In this document: positions 33,124 to 44,302 of the stretch, piece after piece | Numbering within the stretch: position 1 is the stretch's first letter | Layout: each line of letters starts with the position of its first letter | From: SG8-30 sp963695155 | GTDB lineage: Bacteria > Pseudomonadota > Gammaproteobacteria > Steroidobacterales > Steroidobacteraceae | Reading direction: 5' to 3' | NCBI GenBank assembly: GCA_963695155.1 | Contig: CAVOGD010000005.1 | Span: forward strand, 1-64,000 | Length of the DNA stretch: 64,000 bases | Translations under genes and position numbers: made by a program | Notes under the pieces: model-generated | Database searches by the model: none | What the model was told of the DNA's origin: nothing | What the model saw: only the letters and a program-made list of their open reading frames with translations

Positions 33124-34221
33124 GTGCCGAACGCCACGATCACAGGATGGGGCAAGTGCATGCCCCCCGCCGTCCTGTCCAATGCGGACCTGGCCACGTT
33201 CATGGATACGGACGACGAGTGGATCACGTCCCGCACCGGCATCAGCGAGCGGCGCGTGTCGCACGTCCCGCTCGGCGAGCTGGGCTACGTCTCCGCCGTG
33301 CGCGCGCTGGCCTGTGCCGGCCTCGAGGCGAAGGACCTCGACCTGATCATCTTCGGCACCTGCAGCATGGACGAGCAGGTGCCGAACATGGCCTCCGGCC
33401 TGCAGAAGCGCCTCGGCGCAGTGCACGCCGGCGCCATGGACATCAACACCGCCTGCACCAGCTACCTGTACGGCCTCACCACCGCCGACGCCATGATCCG
33501 CTGCGGCATGATCAGGAACGCGCTGGTCATCGGCGGCGAGGTGATCACGTCCATGATGGACTGGTCCGACCGCAACGTGGCGGTGCTGTTCGGCGACGGC
33601 TGCGCCGCCACCGTGCTCCAGGCCACCGACCGGGACGAGGGCCTGCGGTCGAACAAGCTGGGCTGCTACGGTGAAGTGCGCGAGATCCTGCAGGTGCACG
33701 GCCTCGGCATCCGCTACGCGAACCGCGGCTGGCCGCTCGGCGATACGCACTGGAACTTCGACGGTCCCGAGATCTTCAAGCGCGCCGCGGTGGGCATGAG
33801 CCGCGCCTGCAAGCACGTCATGGAGGAATGCTCGCTCGGCCCCGACGACATCCACCTGGTCGTGCCCCACCAGGCCAACCTGCGCATCATCGAGGCGGTG
33901 GTGAAGCGCGCCGGCATCCCCATGGAGCGCTGCTTCGTCAACATCCAGCGCTACGGCAACATGTCGGCCGCGACCGTCCCCGTGGCGCTGGTCGAGGCGC
34001 TCGAGGAAGGCCGCGTCGCGCCGGGGGCCACGCTGCTGCTGACCGGCTTCGGCGCCGGCCTGTCGTGGTCCGCACACGTGCTGCGCTGGGGGCAGCGGGT
34101 CACGCCGCTGGCGGAGGCCGACATCGCCCTGCCGCCCTGCGAGCGCAGCGGCCTGGCGATCGTGCAGGGCCATATCGCCGCCAAGCGCAACAGCCGCTGG
34201 ACCGAGGACTTCCGCGCCTGA
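33124..34221 (+). CDS. FabH-like 3-oxoacyl-ACP synthase III
   Basis: A 365-residue thiolase-fold enzyme. GTG at 33124 has GGAG 6 bases upstream and gives the usual start VPNATITGWGKCMPP. The catalytic Cys lies in DINTACTSYLYGLTTADAMI, the His in LVVPHQANLRIIEAVVKRAG and the Asn in IQRYGNMSAATVPVALVEAL. DDEWITSRTGISERR is a FabH hallmark. It condenses an acyl-CoA with malonyl-ACP to start a fatty acid or a special lipid. The C-terminal 40 residues extend beyond typical FabH (about 320 residues). It stands alone, not in a fab cluster, so a specialised starter is possible. Confidence 0.9.
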   Translation: MPNATITGWGKCMPPAVLSNADLATFMDTDDEWITSRTGISERRVSHVPLGELGYVSAVRALACAGLEAKDLDLIIFGTCSMDEQVPNMASGLQKRLGAVHAGAMDINTACTSYLYGLTTADAMIRCGMIRNALVIGGEVITSMMDWSDRNVAVLFGDGCAATVLQATDRDEGLRSNKLGCYGEVREILQVHGLGIRYANRGWPLGDTHWNFDGPEIFKRAAVGMSRACKHVMEECSLGPDDIHLVVPHQANLRIIEAVVKRAGIPMERCFVNIQRYGNMSAATVPVALVEALEEGRVAPGATLLLTGFGAGLSWSAHVLRWGQRVTPLAEADIALPPCERSGLAIVQGHIAAKRNSRWTEDFRA

Positions 34222-34335
34222 CCGTCGCGGGCGGCGCAACGGCAGCGTGACAATCCGTACCGCGCGTGGCGCCGGGCTTGACTACAATGGCGCCCGCGCC
34301 GGCATCCCCGCCGCACCGATGAGGTCCTTGCACCG

Positions 34336-36526
34336 TTGCTGAAAGCCCTGCCCGGGACCGGGCTCCTGTTACTTGCGATCACGGCCACGGCCGCGGAAAC
34401 CGCGGCGACACCCGCGCGCGTGACCCCGACCCTGCGTGTCCACGCGCTCGAGTCGGCGCCGGTGCTGGACGGCCGCGTGCTCGGCGACCCCGCCTGGCAG
34501 GGCGCCGCACCGGCCACCGGTTTCTCGCAGGTGCGCCCGGACGAGGGGCGGCCGGCCACGCAGCGCACCGAGGTGTTCGTCGGCGTCACCGACGAGGCGC
34601 TTTATATCGGCGTGGTCTGTTACGACGACAATCCCGGCGGGATCATCGTGGCCGGCAGCCAGCGCGACGCCTCGCTCACCGAGACCGACAGCTTCCAGGT
34701 GATCCTCGACACGTTTCGCGACCGGCAGAACGGCCTGGTGTTCGGCACCAATCCCGCCGGCGTCGAGTACGACGGGCAGGTCACCCGCGAGGGCACGGTG
34801 CAGTTCGGCTCCGGCGGCGGTGGCTTCAACCTCGACTGGGACACGACCTGGGAGGTCAGGACGCAGGTGTCCGACATCGGCTGGAGCGCGGAGATGGAGA
34901 TCCCGTTCAAGTCGCTGCGCTACGGCCGCGAGGCCGTGCAGACCTGGGGCGTCAATTTCCAGCGCAACATCCGCCGCAACAACGAGGCGGCCTTCTGGGC
35001 GCCGCTGCCGCGCCAGCACAACCTGTACCGGGTCTCCCAGGCGGGCGACCTCGAGGGGGTGCGCATCCCGCGGCAACGCAACCTGAAGGTCACGCCGTAC
35101 CTGCTGGGCACGGCGGCGCGCGGCGGCGACCTGCCCGCCGGTACGCACGACGACCAGGAATTCGGCGTCGACCTCAAGTACTCGCTGACCCCGGGCCTGA
35201 CGCTGGACCTCACCTACAACACGGACTTCGCGCAGGTCGAGGCCGACGAGGTGCAGGTCAACCTCGACCGGTTCAGCCTGTTCTTCCCGGAGAAGCGGCC
35301 GTTCTTCCTCGAGAACGCGGGGCAGTTCGCGGTGGGTACGCCGGGCGCGGTCGAGCTGTTCTTCAGCCGGCGCATCGGCATCGGCCAGGCCGGCACACAG
35401 ATCCCCATCGACGGCGGCCTGCGCCTGTCCGGCAAGGTCGGCGCCAGCACCAACGTCGGCTTCCTGCAGATGCGCTCGGCGGAAGTGAGCGGCGTGGCCC
35501 CGCGCAACGACTACACCGTGGCGCGCGTCAGCCGCGAGCTGCCGAACCGCTCTTCGTTCGGCGCGATCGCCGTGCAGCGCCAGGGCGCGAGCGGCGACGA
35601 CTACAACCGTACCTTCGGCATCGACGGGCGCTGGGGGCTGGGCGACAACACGCTCCTGTCGGGCTACGCGGCGGTGACCGACACGCCGGGCCTGTCGGGC
35701 GACGAGCACGCCTTCAACCTCAAGGCCGAGTACAACTCCGAGACCTGGACGAACAACGCCGGCTACACGGAAGTCGGCGCGAACTTCAACCCGGAGGTGG
35801 GCTTCCTGTCGCGGCGCGGCTACCGCCGGGGCGACTTCCTGGTGCTGCGGCGCTTCCGGCCGGACGACCTGTGGGGCCTGCAGGAACTGCGCCCGCACGC
35901 GTCGTGGCGCAGCTTCTGGGACTTCGACGGGTATTACGAGACCGGCTACCTGCACGTGGACAACCACTGGGAGTGGAAAAGCGGCCACGAGGTCCATACC
36001 GGCGTCAACTTCACGCATGAGGGCGTGAAGCAGCCCTTCGAGATCGTCCGCGGCGTGACGGTGCCGGTCGGCGAGTACGACCACGAGGAAGCGCAGCTGG
36101 TCTTCTTCACCAACCAGGGCGCGCCGCTGAGCTTCTTCCTCGAGGCGAGGATCGGCGGGTTCTTCGGCGGCGACCGCGTGAGGTTGTCGCCGAATGTGGA
36201 GTACCGCATCGGCGAGGCTTTCAACGTGGAACTGAGCTGGGACCGCAACGACATCAAGCCTGCCGGTGCCGAACGGCGACTTCACGGTGAACGTCGGGCG
36301 GCTGCGCGCCACGTATTCGTTCACGCCGAAGATGTCGGTGTCCGCCCTGCTGCAATACGACGACCGCAACGACCTGCTGGCGACCAACCTGCGTTTCGCC
36401 TGGCTGCAGTCGGCCAGCGCGGGGCTGTACCTCGTCTACAACGAGATCGACGAGGACCGCGCCGGCCTGGCGACCGAGCCGCGGCGCGAGTTCATCCTCA
36501 AGTACAGCAGGATCTTCGATTTGTAG
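34336..36526 (+). CDS. CBM9/DUF5916 outer-membrane protein, frameshifted near the end
   Basis: Starts with TTG at 34336 (GAGG upstream); the signal peptide MLKALPGTGLLLLAITATAA follows. Residues about 35-200 are a CBM9-like domain (LDGRVLGDPAWQGAAPATGF; ALYIGVVCYDDNP; WTAEMEIP-type strand SAEMEIPFKSLRYG). The remainder is the DUF5916 beta-barrel (LTYNTDFAQVEADEVQVNLD; FSLFFPEKRPFFLENAGQFA). At about 36258 one extra C shifts the frame; the next frame gives NGDFTVNVGRLRATYSFTPK and ends EFILKYSRIFDL at 36526. Restored length is about 730 residues. Found widely in Bacteroidetes and gammaproteobacteria beside peptidases; role unknown. Confidence 0.85.
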
Positions 36527-36529
36527 GCA

Positions 36530-36600
36530 CCGATCACTGATCACCAATCACCGATCACCGGACAACGACCAGTGATCGGTGATCAGTGATTGGTGATTGG
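36530..36600. repeat. Inverted array of 7-bp ATCACCR units (likely bidirectional terminator)
   Basis: The left arm (36530-36561) reads as successive units of ATCACTG, ATCACCA, ATCACCG, ATCACCG. After about 10 bases the right arm (36571-36600) carries the inverse, with units in a different order. The arms form a long stem. It lies between two convergent genes and so probably terminates both. Confidence 0.75.
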
Positions 36601-36619
36601 CAAGAACGCGAGCAGCGGC

Positions 36620-37126
36620 TTAGCCGTAGCTGATGACCGTGCGGCAGGGCATCCCTTCCCAGCGGAAGTCCTTGACCAGCTGCAGGTCCAGCAGCACGCC
36701 CAGCGCGTCGACCTCGTAACCGGCCATGCGCGCCAGCGTCGCGGAGGCCGCCAGCGTCCCGCCGGTCGCCAGCACGTCGTCCACCAGCAGCAATCGCCCC
36801 TCGCCGCGCTGCATCTCCAGCACGCCGGACCCGTACTCGAGCGCATAGGGCACGTCCACCACGGGCGGCGGCAGCTTCCCCTGCTTGCGGATCGGCACGA
36901 AGCCCTTGCCGCGCCGCGTCGCCATGGCGGCGGCCAGGATGAAGCCCCGCGACTCGATGCCGGACACGGCGTCCACGGACTGCCACTCTGCCTCGCTGAA
37001 CAGGGCGTCCATGGCCGCGATCGTCTCGCTGAAATGCGAGCGCAGCAGCGGGCAGATGTCGCGGAACAGGATTCCCGGCTTCGGGAAATCCGGCACATCC
37101 CGGATCAGGCTCTTCAGTTTGGACAT
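36620..37126 (-). CDS. apt: Adenine phosphoribosyltransferase
   Basis: A 168-residue enzyme turning adenine and PRPP into AMP. Start MSKLKSLIRDVPDFPKPGIL. The specificity loop and flap are IESRGFILAAAMATRRGKGF, and FVPIRKQGKLPPPVV is the Apt hallmark. The PRPP-binding loop is RLLLVDDVLATGGTLAASAT. The C-terminus is FRWEGMPCRTVISYG. Motifs and length match Apt. It serves purine salvage together with the nucleoside operon further right; expression is separate. Confidence 0.96.
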   Translation of the reverse strand: MSKLKSLIRDVPDFPKPGILFRDICPLLRSHFSETIAAMDALFSEAEWQSVDAVSGIESRGFILAAAMATRRGKGFVPIRKQGKLPPPVVDVPYALEYGSGVLEMQRGEGRLLLVDDVLATGGTLAASATLARMAGYEVDALGVLLDLQLVKDFRWEGMPCRTVISYG

Positions 37127-37303
37127 CTTTACCCCGGCCCCGTGACCGGGGCGCTTCATACCGTTGGTCGGGCGCGCTCATTCCGCGCAGGGCGGGCGCC
37201 CGGCGCCATGATAGAACATCGCGGCCCCGCCGGGCCTTCCCGCCCTGCCGGGCACCGCGTTGTCGTATCCTGCTGCCCGGACCAGTCCCGTCACGGCAAC
37301 ACG

Positions 37304-38482
37304 ATGACATTGAGCAGCACGATTCGCGCCTGCGCCGCGACCACGCTCGCGGCAATCGCGGCTCTCCATGCGCCGCTGGCCGCGGCGGCCGGCGCGTATG
37401 TACCACCGGCCGGCGCCTGGGCATCCAGGCCGGCCTCCGAACTTGGCATGGACGCCGCCCTCCTCGATGCCGCGGCCGCGTACGCCGTGGCGCACGAGTC
37501 GCGCCAGCCGCGGGACCTGGCGCTGGCGGTGCCGCTATCCTTTGCGCGCGAGCCGTTCGACGCGCTGATCGGCCCCACGCAACCGCGCGGCGACCCGACC
37601 GGCCTCGTGATCCGCCACGGCTTCGTCGCTGCGCAGTGGGGCGACCCGAGCCGCGTGGACATGACGTTCAGCATCACCAAGAGCTTCCTGTCCACGGTCG
37701 TGGGCATCGCGCTGGCACGCGGCAGGATCGATGCGCTCGAGGAACGCGTGTCGTCGCGCCTCGACCTGCCGGAATTCCGGGGCACGCCCAACGGCGAGAT
37801 CACCTGGGACCAGTTGCTGCGCCAGACCAGCGGCTGGCGCGGCACGCTGTGGGGCAAGCCGGACTGGGCCGACCGGCCGCAGGGCGACGACGCGTTCGCG
37901 TGGCCGACGGCAGCGGTGCCGGCGCCGGGCGCAGCGTGGAAATACAACGACGTGCGCGTCAACGCGCTGGCGCTGGCGGCACTGCACCTGTGGCGCGAGC
38001 CGCTGCCGGCCGTGCTGCAGCGCGAGGTCATGGGACCGATCGGCGCCTCGGGCAGCTGGCGCTGGCACGGCTACGACAACTCGTGGGTGGACCTCGACGG
38101 GGCGCGCGTGCAGTCGGTCAGCGGCGGCGGCCATTGGGGCGGCGGCCTGTTCATCAGCGCCTGGGACCTGGCCCGCTTCGGCTTGCTGTGCCTGCGCCGC
38201 GGCCAGTGGGGTGAGGTCGAGGTGTTTCCGCCCGCCTGGTACGACATCGCCAGCCGGCCGACCGCGCACAACCCGCAGTACGGCGTCATGAACTGGTTCC
38301 TGAACACGAACCGCGAGCTGCTGCCCAGCGCGCCGGCCGAGGCCGTCGTGCACTTCGGCGCGGGCACCAACCTGGTGTACGTGGACCCGGTCAACGACCT
38401 CGTGGTGGTGGCGCGCTGGATCGAGCGCAGCGAGGTGGACGCCTTCATCGGCCGCGTGCTGGGCGCGCTGGTGCCGCAATGA
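37304..38482 (+). CDS. Exported serine hydrolase (beta-lactamase/CubicO family)
   Basis: A 392-residue protein with signal peptide (MTLSSTIRACAATTLAAIAA, cleaved after LAAAA). The SxxK motif is FSITKSFLSTVVGIALARGR near residue 125, and KYNDVRVNALALAALH is the YxN motif. The late motif region HFGAGTNLVYVDP takes the place of the KTG box. LLRQTSGWRGTLWGKPDWAD is typical of the family. Substrates are usually esters or peptides; no true beta-lactamase assignment is possible. The long in-frame extension upstream overlaps apt and was rejected. Confidence 0.9.
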   Translation: MTLSSTIRACAATTLAAIAALHAPLAAAAGAYVPPAGAWASRPASELGMDAALLDAAAAYAVAHESRQPRDLALAVPLSFAREPFDALIGPTQPRGDPTGLVIRHGFVAAQWGDPSRVDMTFSITKSFLSTVVGIALARGRIDALEERVSSRLDLPEFRGTPNGEITWDQLLRQTSGWRGTLWGKPDWADRPQGDDAFAWPTAAVPAPGAAWKYNDVRVNALALAALHLWREPLPAVLQREVMGPIGASGSWRWHGYDNSWVDLDGARVQSVSGGGHWGGGLFISAWDLARFGLLCLRRGQWGEVEVFPPAWYDIASRPTAHNPQYGVMNWFLNTNRELLPSAPAEAVVHFGAGTNLVYVDPVNDLVVVARWIERSEVDAFIGRVLGALVPQ

Positions 38483-38498
38483 ACGGACGCGGTTTCCC

Positions 38499-40278
<1,780 letters not shown>

Positions 40279-40295
40279 CGGCCCGCAAAGAGAAA

Positions 40296-40323
40296 GGGGC
40301 CGCGCCCTCGCGGGCGCGGCCTC
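40296..40323. terminator. Hairpin between two convergent genes
   Basis: GGCCGCGCCC and GGGCGCGGCC form a 10-bp stem around a 4-base loop. On the minus strand it is followed by CCTTTCTCTTT, so it serves the subtilase gene best. The plus-strand side has no T-tract. Confidence 0.65.
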
Positions 40324-40351
40324 TGGTCATCGGACCCGAATGTACCGATGC

Positions 40352-41704
40352 TTATGGAGTGCCCGCCAGCGCGGCGTCGGCCGTGATCAGGCCGCTGCCG
40401 GTAGCGTCGGCGCCCCAGCAGCTGCCACCAAAGCACCCAGCGCCCAGGAAAATGGCTGCGGCTTCGAGGATGCCCTCGGCCTCGCCAGCCGTCAGGCCCG
40501 TCCTCTTCTGCGCCATCAGCGCGACGATGCCGGCCACATGTGGCGCGGCCATGCTGGTGCCGCTGAGGTAGTAGTAGCTCGTCTGGCCACTGTTGACCTG
40601 GTAGGGGCCGACCACCCAGGAGCCCGGCGCCGCCACGTCGAGGTCCTGCCCTGGCAGTTCGCGGCTGGAGAAGTCCGCGATATAGAAGTCAGTGGCAACC
40701 ATCGGATCGGCCACATCCAGCGTTCGCCACCAGGATGGAGCCGTCCACTCGTCAACCCAACCACTCGCCGCGACCGAGATGACCGGCGCGTAGGCGCCCG
40801 GATAGCCCATGCCGCGGTGCCGCGGTTGCCGGCCGAGGCGACGATGATCACGCCCTTGCTGATCGCGTAGTCGATGGCGGCCTTTTCAACGCCGTCCAGC
40901 ACCGAGCCGCCCAGGCTCATGTTGATGACCACCGGAGAGCCGGCCAGCGGGCCGGCCTTGAGGTCCGCCACGTAGGTGATGCCGCGCGCGATCACCGACG
41001 ACCAGCCCGAGCCGTTCTGGTTCAGCACCTTGACCGGGATCACGGTGGCCATCGGGCGCGACGCCGTTGACGGGCGTGCCGCCCAGGCTGTAGCCGAGGA
41101 TGGTGCTGGTGACGTGCGTGCCGTGCGAGTTCTGGTCGTGCTCCCACTTGTTGGGCTGCTCGGAGACGTTGCCGTTTTCCCCGCCGCCACCGCCGAACGA
41201 CTTCGCGTACTGGGTCGCGATGCGCTCCTGCGGGAAGTACTGGCGCCAGGAGTCGAGCAGGCCGGTGTCGAGCACCGCCACGTACACGCCGCTGCCGTCG
41301 TAAGCAATCGTGGCGGTTGTCGAAGCCGAAGTCGGTGACGTTGATGGCATCGTGGTCCCAGGTGCTCAGGCCATCGGCTGAAGTCGGTGGCGGCCACGGT
41401 GTCCACCGGCGCGCCGTGGCGCTCCGCGTCGGGATTCGCCGACGCCACGAACGGCAGCGAGCGGATCGCGTCGAGGTCCGCCTCGCGGGCGCGCATGGCC
41501 AGCGCGTCGATCGCCTCGATGCGGTCCTGCACCTTGCCGAAAACCTCGAGCGCCTTGACGCGATCGGCGGTGACGTCGCCGTTCAGGACCACGTTGATGC
41601 CGATGGTCTTGCCGGTCGTCTTGCCGGCGGGCGCCGCGTCCACCGGCGCGGCGAATGTCATCACGATCGCAGCGGCCGACCAGGCCGGCGAGAATGCGCT
41701 TCAT
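40352..41704 (-). CDS. S8-family subtilisin-like peptidase, several frameshifts
   Basis: Start MKRILAGLV, then in a second frame AAIVMTFAAPVDAAPAGKTT (signal peptide, one extra G near 41680) and a propeptide-like region (GINVVLNGDVTADRVKALEV). The catalytic Asp is in VYVAVLDTGLLDSWRQ, the His in QNSHGTHVTSTILGYSLGG and the Ser in YYLSGTSMAAPHVAGIVAL. The intermediate block VVINMSLGGSVLDGVEKAAI contains the Asn-bearing oxyanion region. Breaks near 41350, 41050 and 40810. Restored length is about 450 residues. A secreted protease, maturing by autoprocessing. All triad residues survive, so indel errors are plausible. Confidence 0.85.
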
Positions 41705-41852
41705 TGTTCGTCCCCTTTTCGATGTCGCCGGCGCAGGCCAGCTTGCTGTAATTCGCGCTGACGAACATAGGCGCCTGAACGGCGCAGGTCAACGCCGGTC
41801 CGGCTTATGTCAACCCGGCCAGGCCGACGCCGTGGCGCAGGCCGGCCGGCGC

Positions 41853-42461
41853 TCAGTTCACGCCCGTGATGTTGATGAAGCGCAGGAATTCCGTGCGCGT
41901 GCGCGGGTCGCTGCGGAACGCGCCGATCATGCGGCTGGTGACCATGGACACGCCGCGCTTGTGCACGCCGCGCGTCGTCATGCACTCGTGCTTGGCCTCG
42001 ATCACGACGCCCACGCCGCGCGGCTTGAGCACCGTGTTGATGCACCGCGCAATCTCGGCGGTCATCTTCTCCTGCACCTGGAAACGCCGCGCGTAGCCGT
42101 CCACCACCCGCGCCAGCTTGCTGATGCCGACGACCTTGTTGGTCGGCAGGTAGCCGACGTGCGCCCGGCCGATGATGGGCGCCATGTGGTGCTCGCAGTG
42201 CGACTCGAACTCGATGTCGCGCAGCACGACCATCTCGTCGTAGCCGGCGACTTCCTCGAAGGTGCGCCGCAGGTAGTCGGCGGGGTCGGTCTGGTAGCCG
42301 GAGAACCAGTCCAGGTAGCCCTCCACCACCCGGCCCGGCGTGTCGAGCAGCCCTTCGCGCCCGGGATCCTCGCCCGCCCAGCGCAATAGCGTGCGTACCG
42401 CGTTCTCGGCGGCGGCGCGCGTCACCGCCTGGGTGCCCTGTTTCTTCTTCCTGGCTGCCAT
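41853..42461 (-). CDS. folE: GTP cyclohydrolase I
   Basis: A 202-residue enzyme producing dihydroneopterin triphosphate for folate. Start MAARKKKQGTQAVTRAAAEN has GGAGG upstream. Motifs are IEFESHCEHHMAPIIGRAHV (zinc and catalytic Cys/His), YLPTNKVVGISKLARVVDGY, VQEKMTAEIARCI, GVVIEAKHECMTTRGVHKRG and the ending EFLRFINITGVN. Full-length, with a basic N-terminal tail. No riboswitch seen. Confidence 0.96.
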   Translation of the reverse strand: MAARKKKQGTQAVTRAAAENAVRTLLRWAGEDPGREGLLDTPGRVVEGYLDWFSGYQTDPADYLRRTFEEVAGYDEMVVLRDIEFESHCEHHMAPIIGRAHVGYLPTNKVVGISKLARVVDGYARRFQVQEKMTAEIARCINTVLKPRGVGVVIEAKHECMTTRGVHKRGVSMVTSRMIGAFRSDPRTRTEFLRFINITGVN

Positions 42462-42587
42462 GTCCTGTCCTCCACGGCCGGTTGCCGGCCCGCCGACTAT
42501 AACCCAGCGCCCGTCCCCGTCCCGGGGATGCGCGCGGCGGCGTAGCGCCGTATCCTGCGGGTCGCGACCCCCACCGAGTGCGCCACC

Positions 42588-43250
42588 ATGCTTACCGAGC
42601 GCTACAAGCAGGCCCTGCAGTTCACCGCCGAGGTCCACGAGGGCCACCAGAAGAAGGGCACCAGCGTGTCCTACCTGTCGCACCTGCTGTCGGTGTCCGC
42701 GCTGGTCATGGAAAACGACGGCGACGAGGACGAGGCGATCGCCGGCCTGTTGCACGACTCGGTCGAGGATCGCGGCGACGACTACCGGACGCGCTGCGGC
42801 GCCAAGCCGCCCGAGGGCCGCGGCGCGCTGAAGCACGACATCGAGAAGCTGTTCGGGCCGCGCGTGCGCGACCTGGTCATGCACTGCACGGACGACGAGT
42901 ACCTGCCGCAGGGCAAGCCCGCGGACAAGGGCACCGCGGAGGAATGGCACACCCGCAAGGCGGCCTACCTGAAGCGCCTCAGGATCCAGCCCGACACCGG
43001 TGCGTTGCGGGTGGCCTGCGCCGACAAGCTGCACAATGCGCGCGCCATCCTGGTCGACTACCAGACCCTCGGCGAGGAGGTGTGGCAGCGCTTCCGCGTC
43101 AAGACGCGCAAGCAGCAGCTCTGGTACTACCGCGGCCTGGCCGACATCTTCACGGAGCGCGCCACGGAATTCGACGACGTGGGCCTCAAGCGCCTCGCCT
43201 CCATGCTGGACGCCACGGTGCGCGCCATCGAACGCATGAAGCCCGACTAG
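42588..43250 (+). CDS. HD-domain phosphohydrolase (SpoT-hydrolase-like)
   Basis: A 220-residue protein. The HD motif set is SYLSHLLSVSALVMENDGDE (His), then EAIAGLLHDSVEDRGDDY (HD) and ALRVACADKLHNARAILVDY (Asp). This matches the RelA/SpoT hydrolase fold, also seen in small alarmone hydrolases of the Mesh1 type, though those are about 180 residues. It could hydrolyse (p)ppGpp or another nucleotide. It lacks a synthetase domain. Its end overlaps the convergent TGS GTPase gene by 4 bases. Confidence 0.82.
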   Translation: MLTERYKQALQFTAEVHEGHQKKGTSVSYLSHLLSVSALVMENDGDEDEAIAGLLHDSVEDRGDDYRTRCGAKPPEGRGALKHDIEKLFGPRVRDLVMHCTDDEYLPQGKPADKGTAEEWHTRKAAYLKRLRIQPDTGALRVACADKLHNARAILVDYQTLGEEVWQRFRVKTRKQQLWYYRGLADIFTERATEFDDVGLKRLASMLDATVRAIERMKPD

Positions 43251-44275
43251 TCGTGCAGTTCCACGACGTCGCCGTCCGCGACGGCGTGGTCGCGGCCGAC
43301 CTGCTGGCCGTCGAAGCCTGAGCTGCCCCACAGGCGTGCGAAGCGGATCGTGTCGGCCAGCTCGCGGTGCACGAGGCGCGCCACGTCGGCCACTGTCTGG
43401 CCGCGGCTCAGCGTGAACGGCTTCGTCTGGTCCGCCGGCTTGCCCGGCGCCTTGGTGTAGACGCGCACGATCGCCAGCTCGTTAAACAGCCACTTGCCGA
43501 GCGCGCCCAGGCCCTCGCCAGTCTCCGCCGAGACCGCCAGCGCCGGGAAGCGGGTGCCGAGCAGTTCCTTGAGCGCGCCGATGTCGGCCGCGCAGTCGGG
43601 GTCGAGGTCCGCCTTGTTGGCCAGCAGCAGCGTCGGCAGCGCCAGCCCGAACGGGTCGTCCTCGTCGTCCTGCGCGGCCGCCGCCGGCGCGCGGTCCGAC
43701 CCGGGCCAGATCCGCGTCAGGCCGACCCGGCGCTCCGCGAGTATGTCCATCACGTCCGCCGCCTGTTGCACGACCGCGGCATCGGCGATGTCCAGCACCA
43801 GCAGGCAGGCGTCGGCCGACTGCAGGGTGCTGCCGATCCACGTCACCGGGTGCTGCGACGACAGCGGCGGCAGGTCCACCAGCTGCAGGTGGATGTCCTC
43901 GATGGGCATCATTCCCGGCTCGGGGAACTGGGTCGTGAACGGGTACGGCGCGATCCTGGCCGAGGAACCCGTCAGGCGCGCGTGCAGCGCCGACTTGCCG
44001 CTGTTGGGGGGCCCGATGAGCGCCAGCTGGGCCGCGCCCTCGGGGCGGATGACCAGCGCCGGACCGCTGCGCGCGCCGCCCTTCTTCGGCCCCGCCAGTT
44101 CCTCGTCGAGTTCCTTGATGCGGCGCTTGAGGTCCGCCTGCAGGTGGTCCGTGCCCTTGTGCTTCGGGATGACCCGCAGCATCTCGCGCAGGTGCTCGAG
44201 CCGCTGCTCGGGATCGCGCGCGCGCCGCAGCGCCTCGGCGGCGGCCTTGTATTCCGGTGACAGGTTAGCCGGCAC
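43247..44275 (-). CDS. TGS-domain GTPase (DRG/Obg-like)
   Basis: A 342-residue protein. An N-terminal helical region (EYKAAAEALRRARDPEQRLE) precedes the G domain: G1 ALIGPPNSGKSALHARLTGS, G3 VDLPPLSSQHP, G4 LLANKADLDPD. The C-terminus is a TGS domain (VYTKAPGKPADQTKPFTLSR; HAVADGDVVELHD). This is the Drg-like layout, usually connected with ribosomes or translation. G3 has DLPP instead of the usual DxxG, so GTP turnover may be atypical. It overlaps the convergent HD gene by 4 bases. Confidence 0.9.
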   Translation of the reverse strand: MPANLSPEYKAAAEALRRARDPEQRLEHLREMLRVIPKHKGTDHLQADLKRRIKELDEELAGPKKGGARSGPALVIRPEGAAQLALIGPPNSGKSALHARLTGSSARIAPYPFTTQFPEPGMMPIEDIHLQLVDLPPLSSQHPVTWIGSTLQSADACLLVLDIADAAVVQQAADVMDILAERRVGLTRIWPGSDRAPAAAAQDDEDDPFGLALPTLLLANKADLDPDCAADIGALKELLGTRFPALAVSAETGEGLGALGKWLFNELAIVRVYTKAPGKPADQTKPFTLSRGQTVADVARLVHRELADTIRFARLWGSSGFDGQQVGRDHAVADGDVVELHD

Positions 44276-44302
44276 TTTCCCTCGCCAGGCGCGGCCGCCG
44301 GC

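Noticed and set aside
36590..37303. In-frame N-terminal extension of the serine hydrolase by about 238 codons
   Set aside because: It overlaps apt on the opposite strand, and a proper signal peptide begins at 37304.
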